A stretch of DNA of 64,000 nucleotides from Mycobacterium sp. 1423905.2 (GTDB taxonomy: Bacteria > Actinomycetota > Actinomycetes > Mycobacteriales > Mycobacteriaceae). The first letter of the stretch is position 1. Each line of letters starts with the position of its first letter. Below are positions 9,571 to 18,669 of this stretch, piece after piece. The notes under the pieces were generated by a model, which worked only from the letters and a program-made list of their open reading frames with translations, made no database searches and had not been told where the DNA came from. The position numbers and the translations under genes are program-made. The stretch lies in NCBI RefSeq assembly GCF_001673155.1, contig NZ_LZLE01000202.1, positions 1 to 64,000 of the forward strand. Direction: 5' to 3'.

Positions 9571-10227
9571 ATGCGCCGACTGGTAGCTCTACTGTGTGCT
9601 GCGGTCTGCATCGCCGGTGCGACCGTGGCGCTCGCGCCGGTGACGATGGCGGCCGGCAGTCCGTGGTTCGCGAACTCGGTTGGCAATGCCACACAAGTGG
9701 TTTCGGTGGTCAGCACCGGCGGCTCGAACGCCAAGATGGACATTTATCAGCGCACCGCCGCGGGCTGGCAGCCGCTCAAGACCGGCATCACCACCCACGT
9801 CGGATCCGCGGGTATGGCACCGCAAGCCAAGAGCGGCTACCCCGCCACCCCGATGGGCGTGTACAGCCTGGACTCCGCATTCGGCACCGCCCCCAATCCT
9901 GGCGGTGGGCTGCCGTACACCCAAGTGGGGCCCAATCATTGGTGGAGCGGCGACGACCACAGCCCGACCTTCAACAGCATGCAGGTATGCCAGAAGGCGC
10001 AATGCCCGTTCGACACCGCCGAGAGCGAGAATCTGCAGATCCCGCAGTACAAGCACTCGGTGGTGATGGGAGTCAACAAGAACAAGACCCCGGGCGGCGG
10101 TTCGGCGTTCTTCTTTCACACCACCGACGGTGGTCCCACCGCGGGCTGCGTGGCGATCGACGACGCCCAATTGGTGCAGATCATCCGCTGGTTGCGCCCC
10201 GGCGCGGTCATCGCGATCGCGAAGTAA
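9571..10227 (+). CDS. Exported L,D-transpeptidase-fold protein (Rv0309-like)
   Basis: A 218-residue protein starting MRRLVALLCAAVCIAG, a signal peptide ending near VTMAAG; the length matches what I recall for Rv0309. The C-terminal motif HTTDGGPTAGCVAID places a Cys and a His in the pattern of YkuD-type L,D-transpeptidases (HG-x-SxGC family), although the spacing differs from the canonical motif. It probably acts in the cell wall or periplasm on peptidoglycan or a related polymer. An in-frame upstream start at 9490 would ruin the signal peptide and was rejected. It is convergent with the next gene, with a 6-bp gap. Confidence 0.8.
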   Translation: MRRLVALLCAAVCIAGATVALAPVTMAAGSPWFANSVGNATQVVSVVSTGGSNAKMDIYQRTAAGWQPLKTGITTHVGSAGMAPQAKSGYPATPMGVYSLDSAFGTAPNPGGGLPYTQVGPNHWWSGDDHSPTFNSMQVCQKAQCPFDTAESENLQIPQYKHSVVMGVNKNKTPGGGSAFFFHTTDGGPTAGCVAIDDAQLVQIIRWLRPGAVIAIAK

Positions 10228-10233
10228 CGCCGG

Positions 10234-10701
10234 CTACAGGGCTACGGCGCGGCCGGGTTTCAGCTTGAAGTTCAGCCCCTGCAACGACATGGTGGCGTCA
10301 TAGGTTCGGTCGTAGCCGGTGCCGCTGATCTTCCAGCCCTCATCGGTGCGCCGGTATTCGTCGCGATAGAACGCCGCGCCGATCAGCATGAAATCGAACT
10401 CCGCGGCGATCACCCGGTCCTGCAGGTACCAATTGCCCGTCGCAGTGTCACCGGTGACGGTGATCTCCGGGTGGGTGACTCGATGCTCGGTGATGATCCC
10501 CGGGCCCAGCGAGTTGCGCATGTAGTCGACCAGGTCGGTCCGATTGGTGAAGTGCAGTTCGTTGCCCAGCGAGGGTCCGTAGTCGCCGCGGACATCCTCG
10601 GTCAACGTCTCGGCGAAGTCGTCCCAGTGCTTGGTATCCAGAGCGCGCAGGTAGCGGTACTTGACCCGTTTGATCGCTTCAACATCCTCGACAAGGCTCA
10701 T
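10234..10701 (-). CDS. NTF2/SnoaL-like protein (Rv0310c-like)
   Basis: A 155-residue protein starting MSLVEDVEAIKRVKYRYLRAL, the typical N-terminal helix of the SnoaL-like/NTF2 fold. It continues with the pattern WDDFAETLTEDV and HRVTHPEITVTGDTATGNW seen in steroid isomerase and dehydratase-like relatives. Members bind small hydrophobic molecules or act as isomerases; no specific reaction can be assigned. It is divergently transcribed from the Hsp70-like gene across about 200 bp. Confidence 0.8.
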   Translation of the reverse strand: MSLVEDVEAIKRVKYRYLRALDTKHWDDFAETLTEDVRGDYGPSLGNELHFTNRTDLVDYMRNSLGPGIITEHRVTHPEITVTGDTATGNWYLQDRVIAAEFDFMLIGAAFYRDEYRRTDEGWKISGTGYDRTYDATMSLQGLNFKLKPGRAVAL

Positions 10702-10903
10702 CCCGTCATTGCAACACACCCCGTGTCGACTCGATCAGCCGATCCCGGAATCGCCGCCACTTGTCAAGTCGGCATAGGTACCTTTTCGGTGACGACACGG
10801 CATCGAGGCGATACCAATAACATTGCTGCCGAATCGGATTCGGGACTGTCGCGGCTATGGTTGACGCTGGCCTTTGACCGATTTCGACGAAGGTAATCGC
10901 ACT

Positions 10904-12820
10904 ATGTACGACCCGCTGGGGTTGTCGATCGGGTCCACCAACCTGGTCGCGGCAGGTAACGGACGAGCTCCGGTTATACGTCGCGCGGTGCTGACGCTTT
11001 ACCCGCATTGCGCGCCGAAAGTCGGTGTGTATCCGCAGGATTCGGACTCGACTCAGTCCGGCATGTTGATGAGCGGCTTCGTCGAGCGCATCGGTGACTC
11101 GGTGGCGCTGGTGTCACCCGACGGATCCGCGCACGACCCCGACCTGCTGATGGTCGAAGCGCTGGACGCGATGGTGGTGTCGGTCGGCGCCGACGCGAGT
11201 TGCTCGGAAATCGTCATCGGGATTCCGGCGCACTGGAAGCCCGCGACGATTCAGGCGCTTCGTAACGGGCTGCGCACGCACGTCGGCTTCGTACGCAGCG
11301 GCATGGCGCCTCGATTGGTGCCGGACTCGGTGACGGCGGTGACCGCAGCCCACGCGGAGTTGACCCTGCCGCAGGACGGCATCATCGGGCTCCTCGATTT
11401 CGGTGGTACCGGCACCTCGGTCACCCTGTTGGCGCACAAGACCGACTTCGAACCCATCAGCGCCACCGTCCGGTACCGGGATTTCTCCGGCGAGGAGATC
11501 GACCAGGCCCTGCTGCAGCATGTGTTCGAGGAGATCGGACACGGCGGCGACCTCGACTCGGCCAGCACCACCGCGCTGGGACGCCTGGCTCAACTCAAGG
11601 AGAACTGCCGAGAAGCCAAAGAGCGGCTGTCGACCGACGCCGTTACCGAGCTGGCGGTCGACTTGCCCGGGCGCAACCGCACATTGCAGCTCAGCCGCGA
11701 CCAGTTGCAGGACCTCATCCAGGACCGGTTGACCGGTTTCATCTACGCGTTCGACGACATGCTGGCACGCAACAACGCGTCCTTCGGTGACCTCGCGGCC
11801 GTGGTCACCGTCGGTGGCGGTGCCAACATTCCCCTTGTCACCGAGCGGCTTTCGGTGCACACCCGCCGACCGGTCCTGACTGTGGCGCAGCCCGCCTGCG
11901 CGGCCGCGGCGGGCGCACTGGTGCTCGCCGGCCGCGGACGCGAGCTGAGCTTCCGCACTCGAACCTCCATCGGCCTGGCCGTGGCGGCCGCGGGCGCTCC
12001 GCGCGCCGACATCCTCGACGTGCCCGCCGGTGACGTCATGGTCATCGACCAGGACGCCCTCACCGACCGCGAATTGGCCTGGTCGCAAACCGAATTCCCG
12101 GTCGCACCTCCGGCGCCGTTCGTGGGCGACGCCTTCAGCGAAGAGGGCCCCTGCTTCTCGATGCGGCTGAACTTGATCGAGCCGCCCAAGGACCCACCCT
12201 GGCGGCGGTTCCGGTTGTCGCAGCTGCTGATCGGGGCCTGCGCCGTGGTGGCGGTCACCGCCATTGGCGGGGTGGCCATCACACTGACTTCCCTAGAACG
12301 GCAACAGGCCCCGCATACTCCTACCGTTCCCACGGTGGCGCCGCTACCCGCGCCGCCCAGCTCCATACCGCCCAGTCCGGTCGCGCCCAGTGCCCTGCTG
12401 CCCAGCCCGGCGCCACCCAGCCCGGTCCCGCCGCCCCCGACCGAAGTGCCCGCGCCCAGTGTCGCGCCACCGCCCTCGGTAGAGACGCCACCACCACCAC
12501 CTCCACCACCATCGCCGCCTCCGCCGCCGCGCACGACCACCAGGCCGCCGGTGGCAACCACGACCCCGCCGCCGGTTCGGGCCACCACCACAGCGCCGAC
12601 GACCACCGAACCGACGACCACCGAGCCGACGACCACCGAGCCCCCGCCGACCACCACCTCGACGGTCCAGATGACTACCCAGTGGTTGCACCTGCCGCTG
12701 GTTCCGGTGCCCATTCCGGTTCCGGTGCCGGCTACTCAGGCCCCCGCGCCGCCACCTGCGGCCCCGGTCATGCCGGCTCCGGTGCCGCAGAATCCGTACT
12801 ACTACCCCGGGGTTCAGTAG
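10904..12820 (+). CDS. Hsp70/actin-like ATPase domain membrane protein with Pro/Thr-rich tail (Rv0312-like)
   Basis: A 638-residue protein starting at MYDPLGLSIG; an in-frame TTG at 10874 lacks a convincing ribosome site. Residues 1-380 form an Hsp70-type actin fold: phosphate-1-like LGLSIGSTN, phosphate-2-like GLLDFGGTGTS, and adenosine motif VVTVGGGANIP. No substrate-binding domain follows. A transmembrane helix (LLIGACAVVAVTAIGGVAI, about 445-465) leads to an extracytoplasmic tail of about 160 residues rich in Pro and Thr with TTTEP repeats. The tail ends in LHLPLVPVPIPVPVP and YYYPGVQ. Function is unknown. The next gene has the same layout and the same end motif. Confidence 0.85.
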   Translation: MYDPLGLSIGSTNLVAAGNGRAPVIRRAVLTLYPHCAPKVGVYPQDSDSTQSGMLMSGFVERIGDSVALVSPDGSAHDPDLLMVEALDAMVVSVGADASCSEIVIGIPAHWKPATIQALRNGLRTHVGFVRSGMAPRLVPDSVTAVTAAHAELTLPQDGIIGLLDFGGTGTSVTLLAHKTDFEPISATVRYRDFSGEEIDQALLQHVFEEIGHGGDLDSASTTALGRLAQLKENCREAKERLSTDAVTELAVDLPGRNRTLQLSRDQLQDLIQDRLTGFIYAFDDMLARNNASFGDLAAVVTVGGGANIPLVTERLSVHTRRPVLTVAQPACAAAAGALVLAGRGRELSFRTRTSIGLAVAAAGAPRADILDVPAGDVMVIDQDALTDRELAWSQTEFPVAPPAPFVGDAFSEEGPCFSMRLNLIEPPKDPPWRRFRLSQLLIGACAVVAVTAIGGVAITLTSLERQQAPHTPTVPTVAPLPAPPSSIPPSPVAPSALLPSPAPPSPVPPPPTEVPAPSVAPPPSVETPPPPPPPPSPPPPPRTTTRPPVATTTPPPVRATTTAPTTTEPTTTEPTTTEPPPTTTSTVQMTTQWLHLPLVPVPIPVPVPATQAPAPPPAAPVMPAPVPQNPYYYPGVQ

Positions 12821-12891
12821 GGCCGTTCGGCCGCCTTGCGACGAGCCGAAAATCGCGTTAAAACTCCAGCAAGCGATGCGCTGGAGGGGTT

Positions 12892-14262
12892 ATGGACATC
12901 GTGCTTGGCGTCTCCATGGAGGCCACGGCGGTCCGGCTGGTGTTGATCGAGGGGCAAAACGCCGACGGGGTCACTGTCGAAGAAGAGAATTTCGAGGTGG
13001 CGCGGGATGCGGGGGCCTCCGGTGCGGCCGGTGCGGTGCTTGCCGCCATCGTCGGCACCCGGGAAGGGGCCAGCGAAGGTGGCTACCAGCTGACCTCCGT
13101 CGGGGTGACCTGGACCCGACCCGACCAGCTGGCGCCGTTGCGCGAGCAACTGGCCCAGCAAGAGGTCGGCAATGTCATGCTGGTCTCCCCGCTGCTGGCG
13201 GCGGCCGCGTTGGCGCAGACAGTCGGAGCGGCGCTGGCATACGACCACATCGCGCTGGTGCTCGTGGAGTCCGGTGGTGCGACCCTGGCCGTCGTCGACA
13301 CCGCCGACGGGTCCATCGTCGACCTGCACCGCCGGTCGGTGGGCGCCGCGCCGAGCGCGCTGGCCGCCGAACTGGCGACCATGGTGGCCGGGCTGGATGC
13401 ACCCGGGTCGCGCGCCAAAGGTGTTCTTCTGGTCGGTTGCGGAGTCGACATCATGGGCGTCAAGCCCGCGCTGGAGGCCGCCACATCGCTGGTGGTGTCC
13501 GTGCCAGAGGAGCCGCACCTGGCCCTGGCCCGAGGTGCGGCGCTGGCATCGGCCAACGCGCCGCTGTTCGCGGCCTCCACCGCCGCGTTGGCCTATGCAC
13601 TCGACCCCGGCACCGGCGAGGTCAGTACCCGCGGGCTCAGCACCTACCTCGACGTCTGTGCCACCGCCCAACCCGGTGCGCTCGCCTACAGCGCCGTCGA
13701 CGACGACACCGACCTCTACCAGCCGGAACCGGCGCGGCGCCGGCCGTTGGCGCTGGCGGCGGGCGCCATGGGCGGCATCGCAGCGGTCGTGGCCGGCGCC
13801 CTGGTGGTGTCGCTGGCCTCCGATGTCCGGCCCGCCGCTACGCACCCCAGCCAGCATGAAAGCGTCCAGCTGCCGCCGGCCAGTCCCAGCCCCGCAGCGC
13901 CCAGCCCAGTTGCTCCCCCAGTTGCTCCTCCCGTTGCTGAGGCGGCCGCACCCCCGGCACCGCCGCCCATCCAGCCGCCCCCGCCGCAAACGGTTACCCA
14001 GCCAGCGCCGCAGACGGTGGTCAACATGGCGCCCCCGGCACCTCAACCACGCCGCGCGCCGACCCGCCAGGCGCCGGCACCGGCTCCGGTTCAGCAGGCC
14101 CCGCCGGCGGCCACCGCACCACCGGCCGCACCGCCGGCACCACCCCCACCGACGGTGGCGCCGCCGCCGTCACCGGTCATGACGATGTACCTACACCTGC
14201 CCTTCGTCAGCGTGCCGATTCCGATCAATCCGCCGCCGCCCCCCGCGCCGCCAGAGCCGTAG
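12892..14262 (+). CDS. Actin/Hsp70-like N-domain membrane protein with Pro-rich tail (paralog of the upstream gene)
   Basis: A 456-residue protein. The N-terminal 270 residues begin MDIVLGVSMEATAVRLV, an actin-fold phosphate-1-like start, but the nucleotide loops are weaker than in the upstream protein. A single transmembrane helix (MGGIAAVVAGALVVSLA) follows, then a tail of about 150 residues very rich in Pro and Ala. The tail ends in LHLPFVSVPIPI, the same terminal motif as the preceding protein. The genes lie 71 bp apart on one strand. The protein probably works with its neighbour, presenting the conserved terminal motif outside the membrane. Confidence 0.75.
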   Translation: MDIVLGVSMEATAVRLVLIEGQNADGVTVEEENFEVARDAGASGAAGAVLAAIVGTREGASEGGYQLTSVGVTWTRPDQLAPLREQLAQQEVGNVMLVSPLLAAAALAQTVGAALAYDHIALVLVESGGATLAVVDTADGSIVDLHRRSVGAAPSALAAELATMVAGLDAPGSRAKGVLLVGCGVDIMGVKPALEAATSLVVSVPEEPHLALARGAALASANAPLFAASTAALAYALDPGTGEVSTRGLSTYLDVCATAQPGALAYSAVDDDTDLYQPEPARRRPLALAAGAMGGIAAVVAGALVVSLASDVRPAATHPSQHESVQLPPASPSPAAPSPVAPPVAPPVAEAAAPPAPPPIQPPPPQTVTQPAPQTVVNMAPPAPQPRRAPTRQAPAPAPVQQAPPAATAPPAAPPAPPPPTVAPPPSPVMTMYLHLPFVSVPIPINPPPPPAPPEP

Positions 14263-14329
14263 CGTGGCGAACCCGGCCGACCAGAGCGCACACTGTGCAG
14301 TAACGGTTGGCAACGGCAAGGAGGCCGGT

Positions 14330-14728
14330 GTGGGTGAGAACGGTCCGTTCGGATTCGATCCCGACGAATTCGATCGAGTGATCAGGGAAGGCAGCGAAAG
14401 CCTGCGCGACGTCTTCGAACGAGTCAGCAGGTTCGTCGGCGCGCCCGGCGGTCGCGGCGGGTGGTCGTTCTTGTTCGACGATCCGGGCCGGCGCGCCCGG
14501 CCCGAACCGGAGACCACCGGCGAGACCGGTGACGGTGTGTGGGCCATCTTCACCGTCGACGACGACGGCAGCGCGCGAGTCGAACAGGTGTATGCGACCG
14601 AACTCGATGCGTTGCGGGCGAACAAGAACAACACCGACCCCAAGCGCAAGGTTCGCTTCCTGCCCTACGGGATCGCGGTCAGCGTCTTGGACGATCCGCC
14701 CGGTGAAACGTCCGACGAGCCCACATAA
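14330..14728 (+). CDS. Conserved mycobacterial hypothetical protein (Rv0313-like)
   Basis: A 132-residue acidic soluble protein with no signal peptide or membrane helix. The GTG start is set by an AAGGAGG site at 14318-14324, five bases upstream; the frame is open further upstream to 14264 but without comparable signals. Mid-protein GDGVWAIFTVDDDGSARVEQVY suggests a small beta fold. It lies 67 bp after the actin-like gene and probably belongs to that operon. The function is unknown. Confidence 0.75.
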   Translation: MGENGPFGFDPDEFDRVIREGSESLRDVFERVSRFVGAPGGRGGWSFLFDDPGRRARPEPETTGETGDGVWAIFTVDDDGSARVEQVYATELDALRANKNNTDPKRKVRFLPYGIAVSVLDDPPGETSDEPT

Positions 14729-14751
14729 CGGCGCCAGCGGCCTATCCTCTG

Positions 14752-17700
14752 TTGATTGTGGCCGCAACGTCGTCGGTATGTCGTTCCTGCGGCGCTGAAC
14801 CGCGCAAGGGTGCGCGGTTCTGTGATGCCTGCGGATCGCCCCTGACGGTCGTCGTCGACCCGGCCGAATACAAACAGGTGACGGTGCTGTTCGCCGACGT
14901 GGTGCGATCGATGGACATCGCCGCGATGCTGGGGCCGGAGCGGCTGCGCGAGGTGATGACCCAGCTGGTCGACCGGTCGGCGGCCGTCGTACAGCGCTAC
15001 GGCGGCACCGTCGACAAATTCACCGGCGACGGCATCATGGCGTTGTTCGGAGCGCCGATCACGTTGGAAGATCACGCTTTTCGCGCCTGTCTGGCGGCGC
15101 TGGACATTCAGCAGGTGGCTCAGGAGCTGGCCGTTGAAGTGGGGCGCCGCGACGGGATCGATCTGCGCCTGCGGATCGGTCTGAATTCCGGGCAGGTCAT
15201 CGCCGGTGAAGTCGGCGCCACCCACCTGGGCTACACCGCGGTCGGTGCCCAGGTCGGGATGGCCCAGCGGATGGAGTCGGTGGCACCGGCGGGTGGTGTG
15301 ATGCTCAGTGAGTCGACGGCCCGGCTGGTGGAGCCCCGCGCGCTGCTCAGTGAGCCCGAGACGGTCCGCATCAAGGGCTCGGACGCCGGTGTCCCGGCGC
15401 GCCGGCTGCTGGCCGTCGACCAGGAGTGCCGGCGCAAACCGCGCCACGAATCCCGACTCGTCGGGCGCCAGCGCGAGACCGATGCGATCGCCGAGTTGCT
15501 CCGCCAAGCCGTCGACGGCAGTGGAACCATCATCACGGTCGCCGGTCCTCCCGGCGTCGGTAAGACCCGGCTGGCGCGGGAGTCGATCGCCCGAGCGACC
15601 AGCCTCGGCTTCGACGTTTTCGTCACCTACTGCGAGTCCCACACCCGTGACATCCCGTTCCACGTCCTGTCGCGGCTGCTGCGCTCCGCCTTCGCCGTCG
15701 GCGACCTGACGGCCGAGCAGGCGCGCACGCGCGTGCACGGCAAGATGCTGCAAGCCAGTGCCGAGCACCTGGCCTCCCTCGACGACGTGCTCGGCATCCG
15801 CGACACCAACGAGCCGCTGCCCGACATCAGTCCCGATGCCCGCCGCCGCCACCTCATGACGCTGGTCAACACCGTCGCGCTGGCCCGTCCGCAGCCCGCC
15901 CTCTACATCATCGAGGATGTGCAGTGGATCGACTGCGTCAGTGAGTCATTGCTCGTCGACTTCGCGGCGGCGGTTCCCCGGATGCGGGCGACGCTGCTCA
16001 TCATCCATCGACCCGAGTATTCGGGTGTTCTGTCGAAATTGCCCGGCGCACAACATTTCACTCTTGCGCCGCTGAGCGATTCGCACGTCACCGAGTTGCT
16101 CACCGAACTGCTGGGCGCGGATCCTTCCGTTCGCAATCTGACGACAGTGATCACCGAACGAGCTGCCGGCATCCCCTTCGCCGCCGAGGAGATCGTGCGG
16201 GACCTGGTGGAGCGCGGCGAACTGCAGGGCGCTCCGGGCGAATACCGCTGCCCGCGTGAAGTGCGCGACATCCACGTGCCGGCCAGCTTGCAAGCCATCA
16301 TCGGTGCCCGCATCGACCGCCTGAGCGCCACGGCCAAACGCACCCTCAACGCGGCAGCGGTGATAGGCGCCCGGTTCGATGTACATCTCCTCGAATCACT
16401 CTTGGAGACAATCGATATCGCCCCACTGGTGGAGGCGGAGCTCGTCGAGCAGGTCGGCTTCACCCCACACGCCACCTACGCCTTCTGCCATCCGCTGATC
16501 CAAGCGGTGGCCTACGAATCACAGCTGAAGTCCGGACGCTCCGACCTGCATCGGCGGGTCGCGGCCGTGATGCAGCGCACCCGCGGCCATTTCACCGGTC
16601 CGGAGGCGGCCATCGTAGCCACCCAGTACGCCGCGGCCGGTGAACTGCGCGACGCATTCGACTGGCACATGCAGGCGGCGACCTGGTACGGCGCGCGCGA
16701 CATCCAGGCCGCTCGGGACAGCTGGCAACAAGCGCTGCGGGTGGCCGACCAGCTGCCCGACGACGAGCCGGACCGGCTCGCCATGCGCATCGCTCCGCGA
16801 GCACTGTTGTGTGGCAGCGCGTTCCAGGTCGGCGGCACACCGGCGGACACCGGCTTCGAGGAGTTGCGCGACCTGACCACGGCCGCCGGTGACAAGAGGT
16901 CGCTGGCGTTGGGCATGGCCGGCTATCTGACCACCCTGGCGTTCAACTCTCAACACCGCAAGGCGGCGCAGAAAGCGTCGGAGTTCGCCACACTCGTCGA
17001 CTCGATCGGTGACCCGGCGATGACGGTCGGGCTGCTTTACGCTGCGGCACAAGCCAAATGGGAGGCCGGTGAAGCCAGCGAAAGTCTGCGGTTGACCCAA
17101 CACATCATCGATACCGCCGGCGGCGACCCGACCATGGGCGATTTCATCATCGACTCCCCGCTGGCCTGGGCGTTGACCGTCAAGGGCGCCTCCCGCATGT
17201 TCCTGGGGCAGCCGGGGTGGCGCGAGGACTTGGAAGCGGGCATCGCCATGGCGTTGTCGGTGCATCCGGCCGCGCCGCCGTTCGTGCACCTGTACAAATA
17301 CGCTGCCGCGGTGCAGAACTGCGCCGTGCTGCCCGACGAGCGCGATGTCGCCGAGGCTGCGGAGTCGCTCGCAGCCGCACAAAGGTCCGGCAACAACGTC
17401 GGGCTGGCCTACGCGCTGCTCAACCGCGCCACCACGCTCATCCACAGCGGCGGTGACCGGGAAGCCGGTTTCGGCTTCCTGCAACAGGCCCGGCAGATCT
17501 TCGTCGATCAGAAGCTGATCGTGACGTTGCAGCGCATGTGTGACATCGAAGTGGCTCGGGAGCGCGCCAGGGTCGGGGATCTCAATGGTGCCATCGCCTT
17601 GGGCGCAAGGGTTCTCGACGACCAATTCGAGACCGGGGAGATGATCTTCCGCGGCCCTGCCATGACGGTGTTCGTCGAGGCGCTGCTGGCCCGAGGAGCC

Positions 17701-17925
17701 GAGGGTGACCTCGAGCGCGCGCAGCGGGCGGTCGACCGGCTGGCGGCCGTGCCCACCGAGCCGGGGTTCGTGCTGCACGAATTGCCGGTGCTGCGGCTGC
17801 AGGCGCTGCTGTGCCGGGCGCGTGGCGACGATGCCGGTTACGCCGAATCCCTGCAACGCTTCCGGGCCGCGGCGCTCGCGGCCGAATTCCAAGGGGCGTG
17901 CGCGCAGGCCGATTCGATGGCGTGA
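14752..17925 (+). CDS. Class III nucleotide cyclase-AAA/STAND ATPase-TPR protein with zinc ribbon
   Basis: A 1057-residue multidomain protein. Domains in order: zinc ribbon (CRSCG...FCDACG, about 10-28), class III cyclase domain (about 40-200, with both metal-binding Asp in LFADVVRSMD and FTGDGIMALFG), STAND/AAA ATPase (Walker A GPPGVGKTR near 265; Walker B-like ALYIIEDVQW), then a long helical TPR-like region. The site normally reading D-Y-T..G..V-N.A.R reads GYTAVGAQVGMAQR. The substrate-selecting Asp and transition-state Asn are therefore replaced, while the Arg remains. No C-terminal LuxR domain is present, unlike some M. tuberculosis relatives. TTG 14752 or GTG 14758 may be the start. 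Confidence 0.82.
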   Translation: MIVAATSSVCRSCGAEPRKGARFCDACGSPLTVVVDPAEYKQVTVLFADVVRSMDIAAMLGPERLREVMTQLVDRSAAVVQRYGGTVDKFTGDGIMALFGAPITLEDHAFRACLAALDIQQVAQELAVEVGRRDGIDLRLRIGLNSGQVIAGEVGATHLGYTAVGAQVGMAQRMESVAPAGGVMLSESTARLVEPRALLSEPETVRIKGSDAGVPARRLLAVDQECRRKPRHESRLVGRQRETDAIAELLRQAVDGSGTIITVAGPPGVGKTRLARESIARATSLGFDVFVTYCESHTRDIPFHVLSRLLRSAFAVGDLTAEQARTRVHGKMLQASAEHLASLDDVLGIRDTNEPLPDISPDARRRHLMTLVNTVALARPQPALYIIEDVQWIDCVSESLLVDFAAAVPRMRATLLIIHRPEYSGVLSKLPGAQHFTLAPLSDSHVTELLTELLGADPSVRNLTTVITERAAGIPFAAEEIVRDLVERGELQGAPGEYRCPREVRDIHVPASLQAIIGARIDRLSATAKRTLNAAAVIGARFDVHLLESLLETIDIAPLVEAELVEQVGFTPHATYAFCHPLIQAVAYESQLKSGRSDLHRRVAAVMQRTRGHFTGPEAAIVATQYAAAGELRDAFDWHMQAATWYGARDIQAARDSWQQALRVADQLPDDEPDRLAMRIAPRALLCGSAFQVGGTPADTGFEELRDLTTAAGDKRSLALGMAGYLTTLAFNSQHRKAAQKASEFATLVDSIGDPAMTVGLLYAAAQAKWEAGEASESLRLTQHIIDTAGGDPTMGDFIIDSPLAWALTVKGASRMFLGQPGWREDLEAGIAMALSVHPAAPPFVHLYKYAAAVQNCAVLPDERDVAEAAESLAAAQRSGNNVGLAYALLNRATTLIHSGGDREAGFGFLQQARQIFVDQKLIVTLQRMCDIEVARERARVGDLNGAIALGARVLDDQFETGEMIFRGPAMTVFVEALLARGAEGDLERAQRAVDRLAAVPTEPGFVLHELPVLRLQALLCRARGDDAGYAESLQRFRAAALAAEFQGACAQADSMA

Positions 17926-17935
17926 CGCGCGAATG

Positions 17936-18622
17936 TCAGCCTTGCTCGACGACGTTGTTATTACCCGACTTGTTGATCTTCGGTGAACCGGAGTGGTAAG
18001 TGATCTTGTTGTTCAGGCCGGACGCCGAGATGGTGTCGGCGGCGTCGACCGTGACGGAGTTGTTCATACCCGTCACAGCGACTTTGGCGCAATGACCGCT
18101 GATCACAACGGTATTCGACATCCCACTGATGGTCACCACGTTGTCGTTGCAGGCCAGCGTCCGGTTCTCGTTCATCCCGCTGACGGTCACGCTGGCACCG
18201 GGCGCCGCGGTGGGTGAGGTGGTCTGGCTGGGCTCGGCACTGCCCGGTGGGCTGTTGAGCGCCGAGGTGCTCTCGCTTGGGGGAGTGACGACGATGTCGG
18301 CACGGTGCAACTGTCGCGAGGCATACAGGGCGATGGCCCCAACCCCAACCAGAACGCCAATGATGAAGAGCGCAGCCAGAATCCAGAACACTCGGGAGCC
18401 CGAGGAGGACCGCGGTGTCGCCGCCGGGTATGGGCTGCCGTAGCCGTACGAGGGCCCAGACGTCTGTCCCAGTGGGGGCGGCACCGGGCCCGGCGGCGGA
18501 GGAACCGCCCCCGGCGGGGGTCGATAGCCGCCCAGACCACCCATCTCCGACGCGTGCGCCGCGTCGGCCAGCGGCTGTTCCAGCTGCCGAATGCGAGCTT
18601 CCGGGTCATCCTCGGGATTCAT
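17936..18622 (-). CDS. DUF3060 membrane-anchored protein (Rv0314c-like)
   Basis: A 228-residue protein. The N-terminal 75 residues are cytoplasmic and Pro/Gly-rich, followed by one transmembrane helix (ILAALFIIGVLVGVGAIALYA), a Ser/Thr/Pro linker and a C-terminal DUF3060 domain. The last consists of short repeats of the pattern SGMNxxVxI (TISGMSNTVVISG, VTGMNNSVTVD, SASGLNNKITY), a small beta-solenoid expected outside the membrane. Function is unknown. It is convergent with the cyclase gene (10-bp gap) and divergent from the oxidoreductase. Confidence 0.8.
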   Translation of the reverse strand: MNPEDDPEARIRQLEQPLADAAHASEMGGLGGYRPPPGAVPPPPGPVPPPLGQTSGPSYGYGSPYPAATPRSSSGSRVFWILAALFIIGVLVGVGAIALYASRQLHRADIVVTPPSESTSALNSPPGSAEPSQTTSPTAAPGASVTVSGMNENRTLACNDNVVTISGMSNTVVISGHCAKVAVTGMNNSVTVDAADTISASGLNNKITYHSGSPKINKSGNNNVVEQG

Positions 18623-18669
18623 GAACAGATGCTCCCATACCGGTATCGCTGCCGAATAGGCTTCGCAGC

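Noticed and set aside
12310..12660. Low-complexity proline/threonine stretch looking like a tandem-repeat or CRISPR-like array
   Set aside because: It is the in-frame Pro/Thr-rich extracellular tail of the Hsp70-like membrane protein; repeats follow codons and there are no regular unique spacers.
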